Of a stretch of 64,000 nt of DNA, positions 6,838-15,840 are shown in pieces (position 1 is the stretch's first letter; every line of letters begins with the position of its first letter). The stretch comes from Mycobacterium sp. KBS0706 (lineage in GTDB: Bacteria > Pseudomonadota > Alphaproteobacteria > DSM-16000 > Inquilinaceae): contig NZ_VCCH02000034.1 of assembly GCF_005938675.2 (NCBI RefSeq), positions 1 to 64,000 on the forward strand, written 5' to 3'. A program made the translations under genes and the position numbers. The notes beneath the pieces were generated by a model, which had not been told where the DNA came from, did no database searches, and saw nothing but the letters and a program-made list of their open reading frames with translations.

Positions 6838-9357
6838 ATGCGAGCAGAGCAGGACATCACCGAAGCCTTTCCCGTCTTCGCCCCGTTCGGCGACCGGTTC
6901 GTGGTCACCAAGCGTGGGACGTTGCTGACGGCGGTAGCCGTCGAAGGCGCGGATTTCGACGCCCTCACCCGCGGCGATCTCTCGCATGTCGCCCTCGTCG
7001 CCGCCCAGATCGCCGAGCAGCTGCCTCACGGCGCCGGCGTGACCCAGTACTACATCCACCTCGACCGGGTGCCAGTGCGGCTCCGCCAGCGGCCGAATCC
7101 GCTCAACGAAGCGGTGTCTCGGGCCCGGGAGACCTTTCTGAACGATCGCGGCCTCGCCCGATCGTGGCTGTATCACGTCTATGAGTTCGCCGATGACGGG
7201 GCTGCGACCACGTCGTTGTTCGGCGACCTGCGGGATATCCTCGGCGGCGGCCTCTTCGACCCGCGCCGCCGCGACAAGCTCACAAAGCGCTTGCGCAATC
7301 CGTCGGCGACCATCTTCAGCCGGGAAGGCATGAGCCACCTGGCGAAGCGCTCGAGCGACAGCCTGGACAAGATCGTCGGCCTCTGGGGCAAGCTCGGCCA
7401 GGCACGTATCGTCGACCGAAGCGAATTCTGGTCGCTGCTGCGCTATCTGGCGACATTCGACCCGGCGCACCTCGCCGAGGAGCGGCACGGGCGTCTGCCG
7501 ATGCCGGATGACGAGCTGGACATTCAGCTGCCGGCCGGCGACATCGAGACGATCGAGATCCGCGGCGCGGCTCATCTGAAGCTCCACGGGGCCGTCACGC
7601 GATACGCGCGCATCGGATCCGTCACGGGAACCCCAACCGATCCTCTCGGCTGGCTCGCGAACGGCGCCGACGCGCCACTGCGGCAGAAGGGCGACTACAC
7701 GATCGTCCATCACTTCGAGCCGCTGGGCGAGCTGGCGAAGACCGCCAAGTTTGCCGCGGCGCGAAACGCCGTTGAGCGCACGCGCATCAATCTCGTCAAC
7801 ATCGTTAAGGGCGAGACGACCACCACGACCGAGGAACGACGACCGAAACACAAGGACAAGCTCGCGGCCATCGAGGCGGCGGATGCCCGCACCGACCGAT
7901 GGGGAACCGCTTTCTCAGCTCTCGTCGTCCCGCATGAGGACCCTGCCGCGATCGCGGGCCTCGTCCGCTCTATGAACGCGGCCATGACCAACCGTAGCGT
8001 CGGCCTGGTGTGGGAGAACGTCGGCCTGCCCTTCGCCTTCCGATCGGTCCAGCCCGGCGGCGCCAGCGCCTCAAAGCGGCTCAGCACCATCGCATCATCC
8101 CGCCATGGCGTGCTGTCCCTGGCGCTGAAGAGCCGGATCGGCCAGCCGGTCATCGCCGACCTCGGGGACGAGGAGTCGACCTTTATCTTCGAGACCTCGA
8201 CCGGCGAGCCCTTCCACTTCTCGGCCTACGTCAACGGCCGCGCCTTCAGCGTTGGCGTTGGCCCGGTCAGGTCGGGAAAGACATTCTTGATGAACACGGT
8301 CGCCAGCCACTTCCTGAAATATGGCGGGTTCATTCGGTCCGTCGACATCGATCCTGGCGGCAAGTGCGTCTGCGACGTGTTTTCCGAGGGCGGCCGCGGC
8401 TACCTGGCGCTCGGCGAGAGCGGCGGCCTGAACCCCTTCATCTCGCAGCAGGGCGAGGATGACCCGGGCTTCGCCACCTACCTGGCACAGCAGCTGCAGC
8501 TCCTCCTCCAGGCCAACGATTCCGAAGGCGATCGTCACCTCGATCGGGAGGAGCAGAGGGATGTCGACCGGTCGATCCGGGCCGTCATGAACATGCCGGC
8601 CGATATGCGCAGCCTCTCCCAGCTGTTCGGTCACCTCAACCACAATACACGGCGCAAATTCGAGCGCTGGATGCGGCGCGGCCTTTTCGAAGGGCTGATG
8701 AACGCCGAGAGCGACGCCATAGGCGAACTCGACAAGTCGATCTCGACCTGGAATCTCGGCAAGTACCGCGACTATCCTAATGTGCTGAAGCCGGTCCTGT
8801 TCGACCTCTTCTACCGCGTGACGCGGTCATTCGAGGATCCGGCCTACCAGTCGATCCCGAAGATGCTGCAGATCGACGAGGCCCACCATGCCCTCTCGAT
8901 CCCAGCCTTCCGGGACTATCTGGTCCAGAAGGTCCGGACTTGGGGGAAGTGGGGCGCCGGCATCACCCTGTGGAGCCAGTCGCCGACAGAATATGCCCGG
9001 ATTCCCGATTGGACGGCGATCCGCAGCGCCGCCGGCAGCTTCTTCTTCATGGCCGACCGGCACATGGACGCCGACCAGTATCGCGAAACCTTCAACCTGA
9101 CCGAAGGCGATATCGCCGCGATCCGGCAGCTCGAGCCCCGCAAGCAGGTCTACCTCGTCCAGCCCGAGCTCGACGTCCGCAAGACGCTGACCCTTCGAGT
9201 CGACCCGACCCAGCACGTCATCAACACCTCGCACCCACGGGAAGCGGCAATCCGCGATCGGCTGATCCGGGAGCACGGTCTGACCGAGGGTATCGCCCGC
9301 GCCGCGGTGGAGATCGCGGCTCTCGGGACGTCCCAGATCGAAGGCAAGGCAGCGTGA
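6838..9357 (+). CDS. virB4: VirB4 T4SS ATPase
   Basis: An 839-residue ATPase that powers pilus assembly and substrate transfer at the inner membrane. The N-terminal domain (about 1-400) is of the CagE/TrbE/VirB4 type. The ATPase domain has a Walker A motif GVGPVRSGKT near residue 475 and a Walker B motif MLQIDEAHH near 677, followed by a conserved LWSQSPTEY stretch. The length is typical for VirB4. The reading frame is open upstream to 6649, but the ATG at 6838 is chosen because the family begins with an acidic, FAPFGDRF-like start and the upstream part overlaps virB2. No VirB11 or VirD4 ATPase is seen in the window, so VirB4 is the only T4SS motor here. Confidence 0.95.
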   Translation: MRAEQDITEAFPVFAPFGDRFVVTKRGTLLTAVAVEGADFDALTRGDLSHVALVAAQIAEQLPHGAGVTQYYIHLDRVPVRLRQRPNPLNEAVSRARETFLNDRGLARSWLYHVYEFADDGAATTSLFGDLRDILGGGLFDPRRRDKLTKRLRNPSATIFSREGMSHLAKRSSDSLDKIVGLWGKLGQARIVDRSEFWSLLRYLATFDPAHLAEERHGRLPMPDDELDIQLPAGDIETIEIRGAAHLKLHGAVTRYARIGSVTGTPTDPLGWLANGADAPLRQKGDYTIVHHFEPLGELAKTAKFAAARNAVERTRINLVNIVKGETTTTTEERRPKHKDKLAAIEAADARTDRWGTAFSALVVPHEDPAAIAGLVRSMNAAMTNRSVGLVWENVGLPFAFRSVQPGGASASKRLSTIASSRHGVLSLALKSRIGQPVIADLGDEESTFIFETSTGEPFHFSAYVNGRAFSVGVGPVRSGKTFLMNTVASHFLKYGGFIRSVDIDPGGKCVCDVFSEGGRGYLALGESGGLNPFISQQGEDDPGFATYLAQQLQLLLQANDSEGDRHLDREEQRDVDRSIRAVMNMPADMRSLSQLFGHLNHNTRRKFERWMRRGLFEGLMNAESDAIGELDKSISTWNLGKYRDYPNVLKPVLFDLFYRVTRSFEDPAYQSIPKMLQIDEAHHALSIPAFRDYLVQKVRTWGKWGAGITLWSQSPTEYARIPDWTAIRSAAGSFFFMADRHMDADQYRETFNLTEGDIAAIRQLEPRKQVYLVQPELDVRKTLTLRVDPTQHVINTSHPREAAIRDRLIREHGLTEGIARAAVEIAALGTSQIEGKAA

Positions 9358-9371
9358 ACCGGAGGATCGCC

Positions 9372-10184
9372 ATGCGAAGCGCAACCACCCTCGTCGCTCT
9401 CTCGCTCGCGGCCATGCCGCTCGGTGCTGCGCACGCGGGGGGCGTGCCGACGATAGACCCGTCGGCCATTGCCCAGGACGCCGACTATTATTTCAAGCAG
9501 CTACAGGCGATGAAGCAGCAATTCGACGAATTGGCCCGCCAGACCACCCAGGCGATCCAGAACGCCAAGCGGCTGGGCAACCTCGATTGGCTCACCGACG
9601 AGCTGAAGCAGTACAGCGACCTCCTCAACAGCGACGCGGCGAAGACGGTGCTGTCGGAGTTCTATGGGATCCAATCGGACGCCCAGAACTTCCAGCAGCT
9701 GGCCCGGCAGAAGCTCGGCCAGCTGTTCGACCTGCCGCGGACGGATACGGATATCCGCCAGATCCTCGGCGAGGCCGGGGCCTCGCCCGGCGTCGTCGAT
9801 TCCATCGCCACCAGCAACGGCCTCCTCCTCGACGATCAGGAGGCCATCCTGAAGACGACGCAGAGCCTCAACCAGAGTGCGGAGCAGAGCGCGAAGGCCC
9901 GGCAGGTTCTCGACGATCGTGCCGCCGACCTCGCGGGCCTCGGCGACAACGACATGGCGGCGACCATGCAGCTCAGCGCCGGCGTGCAGATCCAGCAGGG
10001 CTACCAACTCGACCAGGTGGTGGGCGAACTGCGAGCGATGCGGACGGAGGACGTGCAGAAGCGCCTCGTCGACCTCGAGGCTCGGAAGCGAGAGCTGGAG
10101 GCGCAGCTGGCCCGCCAGCAGGAGTTGGCCCGGATCCGGTCCGGCACCCATGCGCCTGTTCCTCTCTCCTCGTTCGGGAACTGA
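9372..10184 (+). CDS. virB5: VirB5-like T4SS minor pilus protein
   Basis: A 270-residue exported protein. The signal peptide (1-22) ends AAHAGG. The mature protein is almost wholly helical, rich in Gln and Ala, with long coiled-coil stretches at about 35-75 and 225-260 (LEARKRELEAQLARQQEL). This is the architecture of VirB5/TrbJ, which sits at the pilus tip and can help contact recipient cells. Position right after virB4 is canonical. The spacing to virB4 is 14 bases and includes a GGAGG-like ribosome site (CCGGAGGATCGCC). It could be labelled TrbJ instead; the functional meaning is the same. Confidence 0.78.
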   Translation: MRSATTLVALSLAAMPLGAAHAGGVPTIDPSAIAQDADYYFKQLQAMKQQFDELARQTTQAIQNAKRLGNLDWLTDELKQYSDLLNSDAAKTVLSEFYGIQSDAQNFQQLARQKLGQLFDLPRTDTDIRQILGEAGASPGVVDSIATSNGLLLDDQEAILKTTQSLNQSAEQSAKARQVLDDRAADLAGLGDNDMAATMQLSAGVQIQQGYQLDQVVGELRAMRTEDVQKRLVDLEARKRELEAQLARQQELARIRSGTHAPVPLSSFGN

Positions 10185-10188
10185 GCCG

Positions 10189-10773
10189 ATGCGGTGCGCC
10201 ATTGCCATCGTGATCGCTGGCGTTGCCATGATCGGCACCGCAATCGCTGCACAGCCGCGCGGCGTCTACGACCCCGCCTACCAGGCCGAGAGCCAGCGCA
10301 TCGAGCGGGCTGTGGCCGCGGCCTGCCGGCGCGGCAACATCGCCGCGCGGGGTTTCTGCCGCGACCGGGAGCGGGAGGAGCTGCAGCGTGACAATCCGCG
10401 GCTGCGCGGCACCAATGCCTATTGCGATGCCAACTACGCCACGCTCGGCAACGCCACGCTTCGCGACACGGCAAACCAGCTTGCCGGCGACCGGCTGCAA
10501 GCCCGCTATGCGGTCAGCCTGCGCGGCAGCGAAGCCGCTGCGCGCGGGGAGGTTTCGCGCGAGGGCATCGAATTTGAATATCGCTGCGTCCACGACATTC
10601 TCGCGCGTCGCGGCGTCCGAACCGGCATCGACCTCGAGGGCTCCCACATCCCCGACAACGAGGTGTGCCAGCAGGTCAACTGTAGGGCAGGCCAGCGGCC
10701 GCCCTCGCCATCAGGAGGGCCGCTCGACGGCGTCACCGACACCCTGAGAGAGTTCAACTCCCTCTTCGATTGA
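10189..10773 (+). CDS. exported cysteine-containing protein of the T4SS operon
   Basis: A 194-residue protein that I do not recognise. A signal peptide spans about residues 1-20 (ending GTAIAAQ). The mature part is hydrophilic, with cysteines in the pairs CRRGN..GFCRD and in NAYCDAN, EYRCVH and VCQQVNC, so several periplasmic disulfides are likely. The C-terminus is Pro/Gly-rich. It starts four bases after the virB5 stop and lies ahead of the first virB6, where some T4SS operons encode entry-exclusion or lipoprotein factors such as Eex/TrbK. That parallel comes from position only; the protein is much longer than TrbK. Confidence 0.55.
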   Translation: MRCAIAIVIAGVAMIGTAIAAQPRGVYDPAYQAESQRIERAVAAACRRGNIAARGFCRDREREELQRDNPRLRGTNAYCDANYATLGNATLRDTANQLAGDRLQARYAVSLRGSEAAARGEVSREGIEFEYRCVHDILARRGVRTGIDLEGSHIPDNEVCQQVNCRAGQRPPSPSGGPLDGVTDTLREFNSLFD

Positions 10774-10801
10774 CCCCACCCCCACCGACGGGATTCTGCG
10801 C

Positions 10802-11806
10802 ATGCCCTGGGCAGCGAACGCTCGACGATTCTCTGTTGCGATCCTCGGCCTGGCCGCCTTCGGGCAGGCACGGGCAGCCTGGTCGGCCGACGGCGACACG
10901 ACCGGCAACTTCGAAACTGTCGGCGCCTGGACCGCGACGATCAACCGGTTCAATCGGGATATCGCCGGCAAGATCAACGAGATCACGAGTCTGGGCAGCG
11001 ACTACTACAACATCGGCTTGGTCTTCATGACAGCGCTGGCCGCGATCTACCTGGTCATCGCGGTGACGCGCTACGTGTTCCAAGACAAGAACTGGCCGCA
11101 GCTGCTCGGCAGCATCGTCTACACCGCTATCGTCATGGCGATTTTCGTCACCTATGGCGAAGTTGTCCGGGCGTTCAGCGCCGCCCCCTACGCGATCGCG
11201 ACCACACTGCAAACGGCGGCCCTCGGGACCGACGATGCCTTTGCCCCGATGGTCTACCTTTACAAGGTCGTCACCAACGTCACGTTCAAGACCGACACGG
11301 CTTGGTACGACATCGTCGGTCAGATCGATTCCGCGCTGAGCAGCGGGCTCTTCGCCGTCGCCTTCCTCTTCGTCCAGGCCGTCTACCTGCTGGCGATCGC
11401 CTGGGCGACGCTCTGGCCGATTATTTACCTGTTCGCCCTGAAGATCATCGGCTTCATCACGATCCCGTTTCTGTTCGCAGGCCAGTTGGAGTTCGTCTTT
11501 TACGGCTGGCTCCGTCAGTTCTTCATGCTGTTGCTGTTCATCCTCCTGGTGAACGGCGTGCTGATCGCCAATGTCCTGCTGGTCGCCTTCGCCTTCAACC
11601 TCCCGTTCTCGGCGGCCGACACGATCGGTCAGACCATCGTCTCTGGCCTGCTCGCCCGTGCGCTGGTCATTGCCATCATCGTGTTCGGCACGGTCGCCCT
11701 GTTTCAGGCGCAACGCATCGCCGCGGCCTGGACGGGCTCGGATGCCCTCTCATCCGGCCTCGCGCGGACCGCCGCCATGGCCTTCACCAAGGGGCTCGTG
11801 AAGTGA
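10802..11806 (+). CDS. virB6: VirB6-like polytopic T4SS protein, first copy
   Basis: A 334-residue inner-membrane channel component. A signal-like or first hydrophobic segment (about 8-27) is followed by an amphipathic region (TGNFETVGAWTATINRFN) and at least five membrane helices between about 75 and 310. The central AFLFVQAVYLLAIAWATLWP is the conserved core of the VirB6/TrbL family. The closely related gene at 12241-13767 repeats this whole region, including the DDAFAPMVYLYKVVTN segment, so the pair arose by duplication. The gene ends in a GTGA overlap with the next start. VirB6 links the inner-membrane complex to the outer core and is needed for substrate transfer. Confidence 0.85.
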   Translation: MPWAANARRFSVAILGLAAFGQARAAWSADGDTTGNFETVGAWTATINRFNRDIAGKINEITSLGSDYYNIGLVFMTALAAIYLVIAVTRYVFQDKNWPQLLGSIVYTAIVMAIFVTYGEVVRAFSAAPYAIATTLQTAALGTDDAFAPMVYLYKVVTNVTFKTDTAWYDIVGQIDSALSSGLFAVAFLFVQAVYLLAIAWATLWPIIYLFALKIIGFITIPFLFAGQLEFVFYGWLRQFFMLLLFILLVNGVLIANVLLVAFAFNLPFSAADTIGQTIVSGLLARALVIAIIVFGTVALFQAQRIAAAWTGSDALSSGLARTAAMAFTKGLVK

Positions 11807-12231
11807 TCCGCAGACACCTCCTCCCCGCCGTCGTCGCGGCCGGGTTGCTGGCGGCCGCCGTGGCGCCGGCTTGCGCGCAAGATCAGGAGTTCGCTCCGAT
11901 CCCTCTGAAGAAGATCGCTGACGCCACCAGCGGCGACCCGCTTGCGATCTGGTCTGACCAGGAGGTCGCGGAGGTTGTCGCCGGCGCGCCCAACATCTTC
12001 GCCGGTTCCCTTCGCACCAACCGCGGAACCGTGGTCGTCTCCCAGTTGGTCGGCCGAGGCTTATGTGACACCCCACAGGATTGCCCTGTCCGTGTCGTCC
12101 TGCAGGATCCCGCCGGCACGCGTCGGGTGCTGCTGGAGCGTGAACAGCTCTGCGCCTCGCCGAGCTTCTACTCGATCCGGCTCGATCTGAAGGCGCTGCG
12201 CGCCTGCGATCGCGTCGTCGAGCTACCCTAG
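11803..12231 (+). CDS. exported T4SS-operon protein between the two virB6 copies
   Basis: A 142-residue secreted protein with no family that I recognise. It starts at a GTG that overlaps the virB6 stop (GTGA), which gives a signal peptide of about 25 residues ending APACAQDQ. The mature protein has four cysteines (GLCDT, DCPVR, QLCAS, RACDR), consistent with two disulfides, and a mixed beta-type pattern (TVVVSQLVGRG, VRVVLQD). Its tight coupling to virB6 suggests a T4SS structural role or a shield against superinfection. Function is unknown. Confidence 0.6.
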   Translation: MIRRHLLPAVVAAGLLAAAVAPACAQDQEFAPIPLKKIADATSGDPLAIWSDQEVAEVVAGAPNIFAGSLRTNRGTVVVSQLVGRGLCDTPQDCPVRVVLQDPAGTRRVLLEREQLCASPSFYSIRLDLKALRACDRVVELP

Positions 12232-12240
12232 GGGCCGGCG

Positions 12241-13767
12241 ATGCGCAGCCTCTGGAAAGCGCTCCTCGGCCTGCTGCTGCTCCACGGCACCGCCGCGGCG
12301 GCCGTGCCGGTCGACGAGCTGATCGCTGTCGGCGCTCCGTCGAGCGTCGCCCCTTTCCTGTCGTCGGTGACGGTCAACGAGGGGAGCTGGGGGTCGAAGA
12401 ACCAGTTCGGTTGCGCTGGCGCGTTCCAGTTCTGCCCGGGCACCTTGGAACAGTACTACAAGGGCTCTGTCGATAATTTCCTGAGCGACCCGAAGGCTCA
12501 GGTCGACGCGTACATGGAGTACGCGCAAGACGAATGGGGCAAGGCACAGCGCAACGGCCTCACCTCGGCCGTCGGACATGAGGTTTGCTACAACGGCGTC
12601 TGCACGACTCTCACGGAATCATCGATCCTGATGGCCTGCCAGTTCGGCTGCGGCGCCGGCGGCAAGCTCGATAATTTCGTTCGCAACGGCTACAGCTGCG
12701 ATGGTCCGAACAAGACGACCGACGGCAACGGCACCTCGATCTGCAAGTACCTGGTCAGCGGTGCCGGCCACAACATCGAGGCGATCACCGGCAATGCCTC
12801 GCTAGAGACTGGCTCCCCGGAGATCCCCGGCGGCGGCGGTAATCCCGGCATTGGCCAGGACGAGACCACCGGCAACTTCGCGACGATCGCGGCCTGGACG
12901 GCCACGATCAACCGCTTCAACCAGAACATCGCCAGCAAGCTGATAGACCTTGTCCAGGAAGGCAGCGACCTCTACCGCCTCGGCGTGCTGCTGCTGACCG
13001 CGATCGGCGCCCTCTACCTGGTCGGCGTCATCATGCTCTACGTCATCCAGCGGGCGACCGGCGCCCAGACACTTGGCCGCGTTGCCTATGCCGGCTTCGT
13101 TGCCGCCGCCTTCGCCACCTATGCCGTGGTGGCAACCGTAATCAGCTGGACGCCCTATTCCATCGCCAGCCTTCTTCAGTCGACGGCGTTGGGCTCGGAC
13201 GATGCCTTTGCCCCGATGGCCTATCTCTACAAGGTCGTCACCAATATACAGTTCCGGGACGAGGAAGGCGGGTGGAGCGCCCTTGGTGGAACGGGCGGGA
13301 TCGCCTCGGCCGGGTTCGCCGTCGCCTTCCTGTTCGTCCAGACCCTGTATCTCCTTGCGATCGCCTGGGCGACGATCTGGCCGATCGTCTACTTCTTCGC
13401 GCTCAAGCTGATTGGCTTGATCACCATCCCCTTCATGATGGCGGGCCGGCTCGAGTTCGTCTTCGCCGGCTGGATCCGCCAGATCATCTCGCTGGCGATC
13501 TTCGTCCTGATCGTCAACGCCGTGATGATCGCCAACGTCCTGTTGGTCTCCTATGCCTTCGACATCCAGTTCTCGGCCGACACCGTCGGCCAGACCGTCG
13601 TGTCCGGCCTGCTCGCCCGGGCCCTCATCGTCGCCGTCATCCTGTTCGGGACCATGGCCATTTTCCAGGCCCAGCGGATCGCCGCGGCCTGGTCCGGCGC
13701 CGGCGCCGCCCTGTCCACCAGCTTCTCCAGGACCCTCACGACCATCGTTTCCAGGGGGATCAAGTGA
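12241..13767 (+). CDS. VirB6-like protein fused to an N-terminal lysozyme-like domain
   Basis: A 508-residue exported membrane protein. After a signal peptide (1-20) a domain of about 180 residues has the layout of soluble lytic transglycosylases: a candidate catalytic Glu47 (VNEGSW), then GAFQFCPGT at 60-68 and a DPKAQVDAYMEYA helix. A Gly-rich linker (PEIPGGGGNPGIG) leads to a full VirB6 domain from about residue 215, closely similar to the gene at 10802-11806 (TTGNFATIAAWTATINRFN; AFLFVQTLYLLAIAWAT). The reading is a VirB1 peptidoglycan-cleaving domain joined to VirB6. No separate virB1 gene is present. The fold call for the N-terminal part rests on motif spacing only. The stop overlaps the virB8 start by four bases. 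Confidence 0.75.
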   Translation: MRSLWKALLGLLLLHGTAAAAVPVDELIAVGAPSSVAPFLSSVTVNEGSWGSKNQFGCAGAFQFCPGTLEQYYKGSVDNFLSDPKAQVDAYMEYAQDEWGKAQRNGLTSAVGHEVCYNGVCTTLTESSILMACQFGCGAGGKLDNFVRNGYSCDGPNKTTDGNGTSICKYLVSGAGHNIEAITGNASLETGSPEIPGGGGNPGIGQDETTGNFATIAAWTATINRFNQNIASKLIDLVQEGSDLYRLGVLLLTAIGALYLVGVIMLYVIQRATGAQTLGRVAYAGFVAAAFATYAVVATVISWTPYSIASLLQSTALGSDDAFAPMAYLYKVVTNIQFRDEEGGWSALGGTGGIASAGFAVAFLFVQTLYLLAIAWATIWPIVYFFALKLIGLITIPFMMAGRLEFVFAGWIRQIISLAIFVLIVNAVMIANVLLVSYAFDIQFSADTVGQTVVSGLLARALIVAVILFGTMAIFQAQRIAAAWSGAGAALSTSFSRTLTTIVSRGIK

Positions 13768-14480
13768 TCGACAGCACCTATCAGGACCAGCTGGCCCGCA
13801 CCCGCACCATCACCGCCCTCGCACGCAGCACCAGGACCCGGAACGCGCTGCTGCTTCTCGTCCTGCTGCTCGCCTCCGCCGTCGCGATCCTGGCCTTCGC
13901 TTATGTCCGGATGGTCGACCAGTACGCCAACAATGTCCGGGTCGCCTGGGTCAAGCTCAGCCCCAATGGGGACGGCTACGCCGAATACCTGGACGATGGG
14001 GGCCAGGCCGACCGCTACTTCGACAAGGCGGTCTACGGCTCCCTGACGAACTACCTGACCTGGCGCTTCCGGATCGAACCGAAGACCATCGACACCGACT
14101 ACGGCAATGCCTCGACCTTCCTCGGCCCGACCGAGGCCGCCAAATTCCTCAGCGAATTTAAGGCAGCCGACAAGGCCCGGGCCGCCGTCACCTGCGTCTC
14201 CTGCCCCCGCGCTCAGGTGACGGTGCGCGGCATCGACAACACGCTCCTGAAGCCAGCCCAAGGTTCGCAGGCGGCCATCTACAAGTCGGCCGCCTTCATC
14301 ACCGTTACGGAGCGCGACGCCGCCGGGGGCGTCCTCTCGCGCACGAACAAGATCATCTCGCTCGACTGGACCCTGCGACCCGCCAGCCAGGCGTCGCAGG
14401 GTCCGAACCTTGAACGTCTCGCCGTCAACCCGCTCTCCATCGAAATCATCTCCCAGGACGAAAGGGAGGACCACGCCTGA
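13764..14480 (+). CDS. virB8: VirB8-like T4SS inner-membrane protein
   Basis: A 238-residue bitopic protein. A cytoplasmic N-terminus of about 27 residues is followed by one membrane helix (28-50, LLLLVLLLASAVAILAFAYV) and a periplasmic domain with the VirB8 pattern (VAWVKLSP, FDKAVYGSLTNYLTWRFRI). VirB8 nucleates the T4SS complex by binding VirB9, VirB10 and VirB6. The GTG start at 13764 overlaps the previous stop (GTGA), and its own stop shares one base with the virB9 ATG. A pair of close cysteines (CVSC) is unusual in the family and could form a disulfide. Confidence 0.82.
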   Translation: MIDSTYQDQLARTRTITALARSTRTRNALLLLVLLLASAVAILAFAYVRMVDQYANNVRVAWVKLSPNGDGYAEYLDDGGQADRYFDKAVYGSLTNYLTWRFRIEPKTIDTDYGNASTFLGPTEAAKFLSEFKAADKARAAVTCVSCPRAQVTVRGIDNTLLKPAQGSQAAIYKSAAFITVTERDAAGGVLSRTNKIISLDWTLRPASQASQGPNLERLAVNPLSIEIISQDEREDHA

Positions 14481-15370
14481 TGCGCGCCGTTACCCTCATC
14501 ACCACCACCACGATCCTCTCGATGATCACCGCCGCCGGCGCTGCCCACGCGCAGACGGCCACTTCCAGGCCCGCAGCCCCCGTCTACGCCGCCTGCGGAA
14601 CGCTCAATGTCGATGCAGACCTTCGGATCACGCTGTCAGCGCATCCGCAGGTGGCCACCAGGGTCAATTTCCCTTCGCCGATCGCCGACGTGTCCAACTC
14701 GGCGCCGTCGCTGTGGGACGACTTCACCGCTCCGACGGGGGAGACATCGCTGTGGGTGCGCCCGAAGACCACCACGATCGCCGGGTCCACCGCCGGCGTG
14801 TCGGTGCTCACCCAGGATGGCCGCAGCTATGATTTCGTATTCGAGATCTCGCCGGATGTACCGGCGACATCCTGCTGGGCTGTGGCGGACACCCGCCCGA
14901 TTCGGGGTGCGGCGGACCGCCTGCAGGAACTGGAGACCGAACGTGTCGCGCTGTCCAACGAGCGGCGCCGACTGCAGATCGAACGGGAGGACCAGCGACG
15001 GCGCACAGCCGCGCTGAACCGCCAGCAGCAAGCGACCATCAGTGCCTTGTCGGACACCGCAGCGAAGCAGGCGCGAGACGCCATCTCGGCGTTCAAATAC
15101 TCGGTCAACACCTCCTACAGCTGGGGCTACTCCAAGGTCCCCCCGCCCTTCGAGATCAGCGCCGCATTCGACGATGGCCGGAACACCTACGTTCGGATCC
15201 TGAGCGACGCCGCCGGCGCCCCGGCCGTCGTCGCCATCCAGGGCGACGAGACTATGGCGCTCAACTACGCCTATGACGATCTGACGGGCGTCTACACGAT
15301 CCAGGGCCTGCATGAGCGGATCGAGCTCCGATTCGCCGGGATCCTTGCCCGCGTCGATCGGAAGCTCTGA
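14480..15370 (+). CDS. virB9: VirB9-like outer-core T4SS protein
   Basis: A 296-residue periplasmic protein with a signal peptide (about 1-24, ending AAHAQT). The N-terminal beta domain holds paired beta strands (TLNVDADLRITL, TSLWVRPKT, SYDFVFEIS). A Glu/Arg-rich coiled coil follows at about 155-205. The C-terminal VirB9 domain (NTSYSWGYSKVPPPFEISAAF, then LNYAYDD..YTIQGL) is the part that binds VirB7 and VirB10 in the outer-membrane core. An embedded coiled coil of this size is not usual for VirB9. It is positioned correctly between virB8 and the virB10 genes. Confidence 0.85.
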   Translation: MRAVTLITTTTILSMITAAGAAHAQTATSRPAAPVYAACGTLNVDADLRITLSAHPQVATRVNFPSPIADVSNSAPSLWDDFTAPTGETSLWVRPKTTTIAGSTAGVSVLTQDGRSYDFVFEISPDVPATSCWAVADTRPIRGAADRLQELETERVALSNERRRLQIEREDQRRRTAALNRQQQATISALSDTAAKQARDAISAFKYSVNTSYSWGYSKVPPPFEISAAFDDGRNTYVRILSDAAGAPAVVAIQGDETMALNYAYDDLTGVYTIQGLHERIELRFAGILARVDRKL

Positions 15371-15372
15371 TC

Positions 15373-15840
15373 ATGACGGCCGAGCCCATTCCTGCGGCGA
15401 CCCCGACCCAGGCCAGGCCCGACCACATCAAGCGCGGCTTGATCGTGCTCGGCATCTTCCTGGTCATCGTCGTCGTGGCGGTCGCGGTGCAGATGGCACT
15501 TCGGACCCCGAAGCAGTTCGCCACCGACCAAGCCACCAAGCCCGAGGCTCCCGCCCCGGATCCGCAAAACACCTTCCTGCAGCAGCTCGAGGCCAACAAG
15601 CCCAAGGACGCGTCACCCGCCCCGAGCGTGGCCCCGACGCCGGTCCTTGCCCAGGGCGAGGTCGACGCCATGCAGGAGCTTCGCAAGAGCATGTCGGTGA
15701 AGTCCGCGCCCGCCCGATCCCAGCCGTCGGCTGCCGGCGCGAGCCAGGCTTCCGCGCCGATTGCGCAGCAGCGCGCCGAGGACCTCGACCAGCAGATCCA
15801 GGACCTGAACCGTCGTCTGGAGGAGGGACAGCGGAAATGA
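15373..15840 (+). CDS. VirB10 N-terminal half (inner-membrane anchor) as a separate protein
   Basis: A 155-residue protein with one membrane helix (about 21-43, LIVLGIFLVIVVVAVAV). Then come a Pro/Ala-rich periplasmic stretch and a C-terminal Gln/Arg/Glu coiled coil (RAEDLDQQIQDLNRRLEE). This corresponds to the first half of VirB10/TrbI: cytoplasmic tip, anchor and proline-rich spacer. The VirB10 beta-barrel cap is not in this protein but in the next gene, which overlaps by four bases (ATGA). The split means the usual single chain spanning both membranes is made from two polypeptides, unless they join in another way. Confidence 0.65.
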   Translation: MTAEPIPAATPTQARPDHIKRGLIVLGIFLVIVVVAVAVQMALRTPKQFATDQATKPEAPAPDPQNTFLQQLEANKPKDASPAPSVAPTPVLAQGEVDAMQELRKSMSVKSAPARSQPSAAGASQASAPIAQQRAEDLDQQIQDLNRRLEEGQRK

